From Haloterrigena turkmenica DSM 5511 (GTDB lineage Archaea > Halobacteriota > Halobacteria > Halobacteriales > Natrialbaceae): 64,000 bases of DNA. A model generated the notes under the pieces. It did no database searches. It saw only the letters and a program-made list of their open reading frames with translations, and had not been told where the DNA came from. The translations under genes and the position numbers were made by a program. Of the stretch, positions 58,409 through 64,000 are shown in pieces (within the stretch, counting starts at the first letter, position 1; each line of letters starts with the position of its first letter). The stretch is from positions 3,596,001 through 3,660,000 of the forward strand of contig NC_013743.1 in the NCBI RefSeq assembly GCF_000025325.1, in the 5' to 3' direction.

Positions 58409-59872
58409 ATGGCCATCGCCGGCCCCCGCCTCGACAGTCCGTCGGCGATCGGCGACGAGGGCAGACCGCGAGCGGCGAGCCTCTGGGTCGCCACGCTCGT
58501 CGTCGTCGCCGTCGTCGGCGGGATCGGCATCCGGACCGGCGAGTCGTCGCTGTTGCCGACGCTGGCCCTCGTCGCCGGCGGCGCCGTCGCCGGCGTCGCT
58601 CTGACGGAGCGCGACTCCTTCGCCCGGCTGTTCGTCGGTCACCTCCTGCTGGTGACCTGCGGCTCGGCGCTCGCGGTGCTCGTCATCGTCGGGCCGGTGC
58701 TCGACCGAGCGCTGTTCGTCGCGGCCGCCTGTGCGCTCTCGCTGGTCGGCGTCGCGGCGACCTGGGCCGACATCGGAAGCGACGACGTCGCGCGAGCGGT
58801 CAAGAGCGCGGCTGTGACCTACATCTCGATGCTCGTCAGCGCGATTGTCGTCTCGGTGTTGCTCGCCGTCGCGCTGGCCGGCCGAGTCGCCCTGCAGTGG
58901 GTCACCGGGTCGGCGGCGCCGCTGTGGTCTCTCGTCGGCTTCTTGGCCGTCGTGTGGACGACCGCCGCCGCGCTCCTGATCGGCTATCGGAAGCTTCCGC
59001 TCCGACAGCTGACGCCCCGCTCCCGCCGCGAGCGCCTCGAGGCCCGACTCGAGCGCGTCCATCGTGGACTCCGATGGACGCTCTTCGGGCTTCCCGTTCT
59101 GGGGATCGTCCTGACGGTGCTCTGGACCTGGGGCGGGCTCGGTGCCACCGTCCGACAGTTCGGCCTCGGGGTGCTGTTCCGAGGGCTGTCATCGCCGGTC
59201 ATCGTCTGGCCGCTCGTCGCCGTCGGATTCGGCGTCGGACTCGTCGGACTCCTCGCCGACGTCGTACGGCGCCTGACCCGCCAGATCAGCGTCGAATCGA
59301 CCCGGAGCGCTGTCGCGATGACCGTCGGCGTCGCCATTACGGTCGTCGGCGTCGTCTGGGCCGTCCTCCTGTTCTTCGGATTGGTCCGCGGCGTCCCGCG
59401 GCTGGCCTGGGGGCTGACGACCTCCGGCGCGCCGATCGCCGCACTGTTGCTGGCCGGGCCGCTGGCGCTGCTGGTCGTCGGGGTCGCCGCCGTCCTCGCC
59501 GACGGCCTGGAGTTGCTCCCGACTCGAGCGACCGGGCCGGCCGTCGCCGCGACGGGGCTGCTGTTCGTCGCGATCGGGCTGGGCGGGGGCGAGCCCGTCC
59601 TGACGTTCGCGACCGTCGCCGGCGCCTTGCTCGTCTGGGACGTCTCGACGTTCGGCCTCGGGCTGACCGCCGAACTCGGTCACCTCCCCGACACTCGCCG
59701 GCTCGAGCTGTTCCACGCCGCGGTCGCTGTCGGCGTGGCGCTGGGCGCCGTCCTGCTGGCGGCCGGCCTCGAGGTGCTGCGATCGGGCGCGTTCGCGGGG
59801 ATCGGCACCGCCGGCGGTGCCGTCGTGATCGCGTTCGGCGCGGTGCTACTGTTGGTGCCGTTGCGCGGATAA
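58409..59872 (+). CDS. DUF7519-like polytopic membrane protein
   Basis: The 487-residue protein has about 12-13 membrane helices over its whole length, with a cytosolic basic loop LPLRQLTPRSRRERLEARLE between helices. It has no enzyme motif. Its position after DUF58 and before MoxR, with stop and start codons adjacent (TAG ATG), makes it a structural member of this membrane complex. Family name from memory. Confidence 0.72.
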   Translation: MAIAGPRLDSPSAIGDEGRPRAASLWVATLVVVAVVGGIGIRTGESSLLPTLALVAGGAVAGVALTERDSFARLFVGHLLLVTCGSALAVLVIVGPVLDRALFVAAACALSLVGVAATWADIGSDDVARAVKSAAVTYISMLVSAIVVSVLLAVALAGRVALQWVTGSAAPLWSLVGFLAVVWTTAAALLIGYRKLPLRQLTPRSRRERLEARLERVHRGLRWTLFGLPVLGIVLTVLWTWGGLGATVRQFGLGVLFRGLSSPVIVWPLVAVGFGVGLVGLLADVVRRLTRQISVESTRSAVAMTVGVAITVVGVVWAVLLFFGLVRGVPRLAWGLTTSGAPIAALLLAGPLALLVVGVAAVLADGLELLPTRATGPAVAATGLLFVAIGLGGGEPVLTFATVAGALLVWDVSTFGLGLTAELGHLPDTRRLELFHAAVAVGVALGAVLLAAGLEVLRSGAFAGIGTAGGAVVIAFGAVLLLVPLRG

Positions 59873-59932
59873 CGGTTCGACCGTAACGAGACCGATCAGG
59901 AGATTGATGTTCACCGAGTATCACGTTCGCGT

Positions 59933-61144
59933 ATGGACGAGTCGAACGTGACGCCCGCCGACGCCGAAGCGACCGTCCGCGACGTCGTCGGGCGCATCGA
60001 GGAAGCCGCCGTGGTCGACCACAGCGTGCTCTACGCCGTGCTCTCGGCGGTCTTCGCCCGCGGCCACGTCCTCCTCGAGGACGTGCCGGGAACGGGCAAG
60101 TCGGTCATCGCCCGGACGATCGCCGAGTCGATGGGCCTTGAGTTCACGCGCATCCAGTTTACCCCCGACCTACTGCCCTCCGACGTGAGCGGGTCGACGG
60201 TCTACGACGAACACAGCGGCGAGTTCGCGTTCTCCGAAGGGCCGGTGTTCGCCAACGTCGTGCTGGCCGACGAGATCAACCGCGCGCCCCCGAAGACCCA
60301 GGCCTCGCTGCTCGAGGCCATGGAGGAACGCCAGGTCAGCGTCGACGGGACGACCTACGACCTGCCCGAGCCGTTCGTCGTCGTCGCGACCCAGAACCCG
60401 ATCGAACAGGAGGGGACCTTCCGCCTGCCGGAGGCCCAGCGCGACCGCTTCAGCGTCAAGACCTCGCTGGGCTACCCCGACGTCGACGGCGAGATGGGGC
60501 TGCTCGAGCGGCGGGCGAACCGACGGACGCTGTCGCCGAGCGTCGAATCGGTCACCGATCCGGACGCGGTCCGGGCGATTCAGGACCTTACCGAAGACGT
60601 GACCGTCGACGAGAAGATCCGTCGCTACATCATCGAACTCGCGCGAGCGACCCGCCGGGACGGCCACGCCGAGATCGGCGTCTCGCCGCGGGGCGTCCAG
60701 CGGGTGTTCGAGGCGGCCCGCGCGGCGGCGGTCATCGACGGCCGATCCTACGTTGCGCCCGACGACGTGAAGCGACTCGCCGAGCCGACGATGGCCCACC
60801 GAATCGTGCTCACGACCGAGGCCAGTGTCGAGGGCGTCGCGGGCGGCGATATCGTGCGGCGCGCCCTGCGGTCGGTCGGCGTACCGGCGGTGTCGCCGGA
60901 CACGAGCGACCCCGACGGCGACGACCCCGGTAGCGAACCGCCCGCAGACGGCGACGTAGCGGACTCGTCGTCAGACCCAGAGGACGGCGCGTCCCCTGCC
61001 GACCCGTCGTCCGATGACTCGAGCGACGACCCGGACGCTACCTGGACCGAATCGGACCAGAGCCGCGATTCCGACGGCGCGATCGACGAACGCTCGCCGA
61101 CCGACGAGGCCACTCGAGCGGACGACGATTCACCGTGGCCGTAA
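59933..61144 (+). CDS. MoxR-family AAA+ ATPase
   Basis: The 403-residue protein has Walker A in DVPGTGKSV (GTGKS at 53-57), Walker B LADEINRAPPKTQ (DEIN at 113-116), sensor 1 VVATQNPIEQEGTF, and the helical lid with ISPRGVQR-type VSPRGVQRVFEAARAAAVI near residue 245. MoxR ATPases remodel or activate partner proteins with MIDAS or vWA-like folds. The last 80 residues are an acidic Ser/Asp/Pro-rich tail. It is separated from the upstream operon by 60 bp and may have its own promoter. Confidence 0.92.
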   Translation: MDESNVTPADAEATVRDVVGRIEEAAVVDHSVLYAVLSAVFARGHVLLEDVPGTGKSVIARTIAESMGLEFTRIQFTPDLLPSDVSGSTVYDEHSGEFAFSEGPVFANVVLADEINRAPPKTQASLLEAMEERQVSVDGTTYDLPEPFVVVATQNPIEQEGTFRLPEAQRDRFSVKTSLGYPDVDGEMGLLERRANRRTLSPSVESVTDPDAVRAIQDLTEDVTVDEKIRRYIIELARATRRDGHAEIGVSPRGVQRVFEAARAAAVIDGRSYVAPDDVKRLAEPTMAHRIVLTTEASVEGVAGGDIVRRALRSVGVPAVSPDTSDPDGDDPGSEPPADGDVADSSSDPEDGASPADPSSDDSSDDPDATWTESDQSRDSDGAIDERSPTDEATRADDDSPWP

Positions 61145-61282
61145 GGGAGGTCGGGTCGAACGATCGCCGCCGCTGTCCGTCAAATTCTTCCGCCGTGTGA
61201 AGGGTTCATGGCCGTACTACAGGATTCGCCCTTGCAAACGCCCGTCGTAGCTTGATGCCGATCCTCGGCGTCGGTTCGCGTG

Positions 61283-61627
61283 ATGGCGCTTCAACAGATC
61301 GACCACGCGGACGACCACATGCAGGAGTGTATCGACAACTGTCTCGAGGCCGCCCAGGTCTGCGAGTGGTGTGCCGACGCCTGTGCAGACGAGGACGGGA
61401 TGGCCCGCTGTATCCGGCTCTGCCGTGACGTGGCCGATATCGCGTCGCTGCACGCGCGCTTCATGGCCCGCAACTCGAGCTACCACGAGGAGTTGGGCGA
61501 GATCTGTGCCGACCTCTGCGAGGAGTGCGCTGAGGAGTGCGAACAGCACGACCACGACCACTGTCAGGCCTGCGCGGAGATTCTGCCGAAGTGTGCCGAG
61601 AGCTGTCGGGAGATGGCGTCGGCCTGA
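61283..61627 (+). CDS. Cys-rich four-helix bundle copper-binding protein (DUF326-like)
   Basis: The 114-residue protein has about 15 cysteines in repeated CxxC and CxxxC spacing: HMQECIDNCLEAAQVCEWCA, ARCIRLCRDVADIASLHARF, CADLCEECAEECEQHDHDHC and CAEILPKCAESCREMASA. This pattern is that of the Csp/DUF326 copper-storage-like four-helix bundles. It probably buffers Cu(I) in the cytosol, since no signal peptide is present. GTG at 61280 precedes the ATG at 61283; the ATG is chosen. Confidence 0.85.
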   Translation: MALQQIDHADDHMQECIDNCLEAAQVCEWCADACADEDGMARCIRLCRDVADIASLHARFMARNSSYHEELGEICADLCEECAEECEQHDHDHCQACAEILPKCAESCREMASA

Positions 61628-61647
61628 ACGACGGGATTTCGGTACCG

Positions 61648-61878
61648 ATGTCCACACCGCTTCCGGGACTGGTCGAGCGGTCCCCCGCGAGTACCTGCGA
61701 AGCGGTCATCGAACGGTTAGGCGCGGAGAACGGTGATCGACTGCAGTACGGCGTCGAACGATACGTTTTCGAGGCGGTCCGAAACGCACAGCAGTCGATC
61801 GCCGCTCGAGCGGTGGTCGATCGGTTCGAACGGTCGCCATTAGTAGGCGTTCCGCCCGCCACGACCGGAACGGCCTGA
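61648..61878 (+). CDS. Small protein of unknown function
   Basis: The 76-residue protein starts MSTPLPGLVERSPASTCEAV; its middle, IERLGAENGDRLQYGVERYV, looks like an amphipathic helical domain. The frame overlaps the last 39 bases of the facing DUF5518-like gene. Amino-acid composition and codon use look real, but it could still be a chance frame. It lies 20 bp after the Cys-rich protein and may be cotranscribed. Confidence 0.55.
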   Translation: MSTPLPGLVERSPASTCEAVIERLGAENGDRLQYGVERYVFEAVRNAQQSIAARAVVDRFERSPLVGVPPATTGTA

Positions 61879-62244
61879 GTTGAGCACGCCGCCGACGGCA
61901 CCTGCCACGGCACTCTCTACGGCCATTACCAGCGAGATCACGACGGCGAACGCGAAGATGCCGAGGCCGGCGGCGCCGGAGATCGCGCCCCCGGCGGGGC
62001 CGAGCGCGAGTCCGGCGAGGCCGACGGCGACGCCGATCAGGAGGCCGCCGATGATACCGCCGAGCGAGCCCGCGAGCAGCCCGTGCCAGAGGCCGCTACC
62101 GAGGCCGCCACCGGCCATGTAGCCGGCGACGAAGCCGCCGATCAGCCCCGCGGCGAGTTGGCCGATGCCGGGCAGGACGAGGCCGACGATTCCGAAGACG
62201 GTCGCGAGCAGGAAGCCGACGAACACGGCGCGCCAGTTGGTCAT
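61840..62244 (-). CDS. DUF5518-like Gly-rich membrane protein
   Basis: The 134-residue protein has about four membrane helices rich in Gly and Ala, for example LLATVFGIVGLVLPGIGQLA, IGGFVAGYMAGGGLGSGLWH and GIFAFAVVISLVMAVESAVA. The end is basic (SGRSGRGGRNAY). This style fits DUF5518 proteins of haloarchaea. It is divergent from the NOG1-type gene with an 81-nt gap. Confidence 0.75.
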   Translation of the reverse strand: MTNWRAVFVGFLLATVFGIVGLVLPGIGQLAAGLIGGFVAGYMAGGGLGSGLWHGLLAGSLGGIIGGLLIGVAVGLAGLALGPAGGAISGAAGLGIFAFAVVISLVMAVESAVAGAVGGVLNSGRSGRGGRNAY

Positions 62245-62295
62245 AGCCGAGATACGGGTCGAGCGAGGATAAGACCGCGGCGCGTAACGAACGAC

Positions 62296-62303
62296 CTTTT
62301 AAG
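62296..62303 (+). promoter_or_regulatory. TATA box of the NOG1-type GTPase
   Basis: CTTTTAAG ends 22 nt before the ATG at 62326, a good archaeal TATA box with leaderless spacing. Confidence 0.55.
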
Positions 62304-62325
62304 AGAGCGTGTGTTACGTACGGCT

Positions 62326-63315
62326 ATGATTTTCGAAGACCTTCCGACGACGCCCACGTCGGAAGAGCTGATCGACAAGGCGTTTTCGCGGGCGGCGCGG
62401 GCCGGTAAGGCCAAACGCGGCCTCGAGGCCCAGCAGTCGATGCTCCAGACGGCGGCCAACATCATCTCGGACAACTTAGAGAACGTCGTGACAGCGTGGC
62501 CGGACTTCGAGTACGACGCCCACCCGTTCTACTACGAACTCGCGGACGCGATCGTCGACGTCGACAAACTCCGCCAGAGCCTCTCCGAAGTGATGTGGGC
62601 CAGCCGGAAGGCCCGCGAGATCCACGAGGAGTACCAGCCCCGCCTGCGCAAGACCGACGTGGACACCGCGCGCAAGCACCGCAAGCAGGCCTTCGCCCGG
62701 CTCGCGGACATCGTCGAGCAGATCGACGACGAGCTCCTGTACATCAACGAGTCGCGAAACGATCTGCGCGACCTGCCGGAGATCGACCCCGACGAGCCGA
62801 CTATCGTCGTCGCCGGCTACCCCAACGTCGGCAAGTCCTCGTTCGTCAACGACGTCACCAGCGCCCGGGGCGAGACCGCTTCCTACCCCTTCACCACGAA
62901 GGGGATCGGTCTCGGTCACTTCGAGCACGAGCACCTCCGCTACCAGCTCGTCGACACGCCGGGACTGCTCGACCGCCCGCCGGCCGAGCGCAACGAGATC
63001 GAGTCCCAGGCGGTCAGCGCCATCGAGCACCTCGCGGACTGCATGCTCGTGATGATCGATCCCAGCGGCGAGTGTGGCTACCCCCTCGAGTCCCAGCTCG
63101 AGCTTCGAGACTCCATCGTCGCCCAGTTCGACTCCGTCCCCGTCCTCACCATCGCGAACAAGATCGATCGCCGAGAGGTCTGGGACGAGGACCTGCTCGA
63201 CGAACTGAACGCCGACTACACCATGAGCGTCGAGACCGGGGAGGACGTCGAGACGGTGCTCGAGGCGGCCATCGAGGCGGTCGACTACGAGCCCGAACTC
63301 CCCTTCGAGGAGTAA
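62326..63315 (+). CDS. NOG1-type GTPase (ribosome-associated)
   Basis: The 329-residue protein has an N-terminal helical domain (residues 1-155). The G domain follows with G1 GYPNVGKSS at 164-172, G3 DTPGLLDRPP from 210 and G4 NKID at 278-281. The order helical domain then Obg/Nog1-type G domain and the SYPFTTKGIGLGHF switch block identify archaeal NOG1, a factor in 50S ribosome biogenesis. The C-terminal eukaryotic extension is absent, as in archaea. Confidence 0.92.
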   Translation: MIFEDLPTTPTSEELIDKAFSRAARAGKAKRGLEAQQSMLQTAANIISDNLENVVTAWPDFEYDAHPFYYELADAIVDVDKLRQSLSEVMWASRKAREIHEEYQPRLRKTDVDTARKHRKQAFARLADIVEQIDDELLYINESRNDLRDLPEIDPDEPTIVVAGYPNVGKSSFVNDVTSARGETASYPFTTKGIGLGHFEHEHLRYQLVDTPGLLDRPPAERNEIESQAVSAIEHLADCMLVMIDPSGECGYPLESQLELRDSIVAQFDSVPVLTIANKIDRREVWDEDLLDELNADYTMSVETGEDVETVLEAAIEAVDYEPELPFEE

Positions 63316-63339
63316 CGTGACCCGACGGCACCCGAACCG

Positions 63340-63681
63340 ATGAGAGGCCCCGGTATCCTCTGGATGCTCCAGACCGCCGCCGGCTTCTCGATGGCCGGCC
63401 CGATGTTCTTTCTGGGCCTCGAGTCGGTCCGAACGGGACGGTACGAGTGGGCCGCGTTCTACCTGGCGCTCGGCGCGCTCGTCTGCTACTTCCCGACGTA
63501 CCTCGTGAACCGGATCGGCGGACCGCGAACCTGGATTCGACGCCGGCTCGGGCGACGCGGACGGAAAACGGAGACGAACGCGAAGACGGACGATGGCCGC
63601 GACGATCGGTCGGAGTCGAACGCGGACGACGCCGACGGAGACTCGCGGTTGAGCCCCCTCGAGCGACTCCGCGATCGGTGA
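63340..63681 (+). CDS. Small two-helix membrane protein
   Basis: The 113-residue protein has two membrane helices (about residues 5-26 and 36-55) in MLQTAAGFSMAGPMFFLGLE and FYLALGALVCYFPTYLVNRI. A cytosolic basic stretch (GGPRTWIRRRLGRRGRK) and an acidic tail follow. It lies 24 bp after the NOG1-type gene and is probably cotranscribed. No family recognised. Confidence 0.7.
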   Translation: MRGPGILWMLQTAAGFSMAGPMFFLGLESVRTGRYEWAAFYLALGALVCYFPTYLVNRIGGPRTWIRRRLGRRGRKTETNAKTDDGRDDRSESNADDADGDSRLSPLERLRDR

Positions 63682-63727
63682 GCGGAGTCTCCGATCCGAT
63701 AGCATCCGTCGTCGCGATTCGGTTCGC

Positions 63728-64000
63728 CTACTCCTCGACGCGGATCAGGATCTCGTCTGTATCCCACCCGACGTCGAGCGTGACGGTGGTTTCACCCGTC
63801 TCGTGTAAGTGAAGCGTTGTCGAGTCGGTCCCGTCCGCGTCGGTCGTCCCCGTCTCGGGATCGACCGTCGCGACGGTCTCGTTGGAACTCGCGTACGTGA
63901 CCGATTCGTTCGGCTGGTCGAGCTCCGTCGCCATCTCGAGCGTCAGTTCGCCGCCGCTCTCGTTCAGGGAGACGGTACAGTTCTCCGCGGTACAGTCGTC
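63728..64000 (-). CDS. Ig-like (BIG2-type) surface protein, N-terminal part cut by window edge
   Basis: The frame is open from the right edge to a stop at 63728, giving 90 residues of the C-terminus. DQPNESVTYASSNETVATVD followed by a T-G-T-x-x-A-D-G-x-D segment is like the bacterial Ig-like 2 fold; LHLHETGETTVTLDVGWDTD continues it. Several N-x-S/T sites and an acidic composition suggest a secreted protein. Cysteines in the part near the edge (DDCTAENCTVSL) could pair. The whole protein and its function lie beyond the window. Confidence 0.6.
   Translation of the reverse strand, partial: DDCTAENCTVSLNESGGELTLEMATELDQPNESVTYASSNETVATVDPETGTTDADGTDSTTLHLHETGETTVTLDVGWDTDEILIRVEE

Noticed and set aside
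56459-59062. 867-residue minus-strand frame opposite the DUF58 region
   Set aside because: Composition is dominated by Arg, Asp and Gly with no recognisable domain, while the plus strand carries the coupled operon with SD sites.
1-64000. tRNA or rRNA genes
   Set aside because: Reading both strands I saw no convincing cloverleaf with T-loop consensus and no rRNA-like block. A covariance-model scan would settle it.

Overview
The window reads as a chromosomal stretch of a halophilic archaeon (Halobacteria, probably Natrialbales such as Natrinema or Haloterrigena; the genus is an inference). The evidence is high GC, very acidic predicted proteins, CTCGAG-rich coding DNA, TATA-like boxes about 25-30 nt upstream of start codons (leaderless transcripts), and archaeal markers: ABCE1/Rli1, Sec61-beta, archaemetzincin, the archaeal PIN-ATPase-KH protein, F420-dependent NADP reductase and a NOG1-type GTPase. 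I found no rRNA, tRNA or CRISPR array.

Layout. 0-9 kb is mostly housekeeping and metabolism: a cobalamin-binding protein cut by the left edge, F420H2:NADP oxidoreductase, a luciferase-like flavin oxidoreductase, a glycerophosphodiesterase, a HAD phosphatase, a membrane zincin, a UPF0146 protein divergent from archaemetzincin, and an EMC6-like/ABCE1 operon. Two intergenic spaces (434-620 and 2898-3051) hold tandem arrays of short hairpins. 9.2-18.2 kb is an AT-richer accessory locus for a cell-surface structure: three secreted proteins with camelysin/TasA/DUF1102-like features, a SipW/Sec11-like signal peptidase, a DUF5305 membrane protein, a very large pilin-like vWA protein and a DUF7344-type regulator. 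I consider it the best candidate for a poorly described system here.

18.4-23.8 kb holds a small winged-helix regulator, a membrane protein, NAD synthetase, a remnant of a lost gene, the PIN-ATPase-KH protein and an M20 deacylase. 23.8-42 kb is a long cell-surface glycan island. It has two GT4 glycosyltransferases, two sulfatase-fold enzymes, two AglD/COG0392-type flippase candidates, two multi-membrane-span GT-C mannosyltransferases, an NAD-dependent sugar epimerase, a decaprenyl-phosphate phosphoribosyltransferase-like UbiA protein followed by a PHP phosphoesterase, an arylsulfotransferase-like beta-propeller, a DedA protein and two YdjM-like membrane hydrolases. The UbiA, PHP, flippase and epimerase genes together suggest synthesis and flipping of a lipid-linked pentose.

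42-53.4 kb returns to scattered genes: UspA, an M32 carboxypeptidase, an SDR, thioredoxin, Sec61-beta, a dioxygenase-like VOC protein behind a perfect 20-bp palindrome, PdxT, a methyltransferase, CspA, a bifunctional-nuclease-family protein and HisE. A 1.2-kb zone of gene decay at 45.5-46.7 kb interrupts it. 53.6-61.1 kb is a translationally coupled DUF4129/DUF7269-like/DUF58/DUF7519-like membrane operon ending in a MoxR AAA+ ATPase. The right end carries a Cys-rich copper-binding four-helix bundle protein, a DUF5518-like membrane protein, a NOG1-type GTPase, a small membrane protein and an edge-truncated Ig-like protein.
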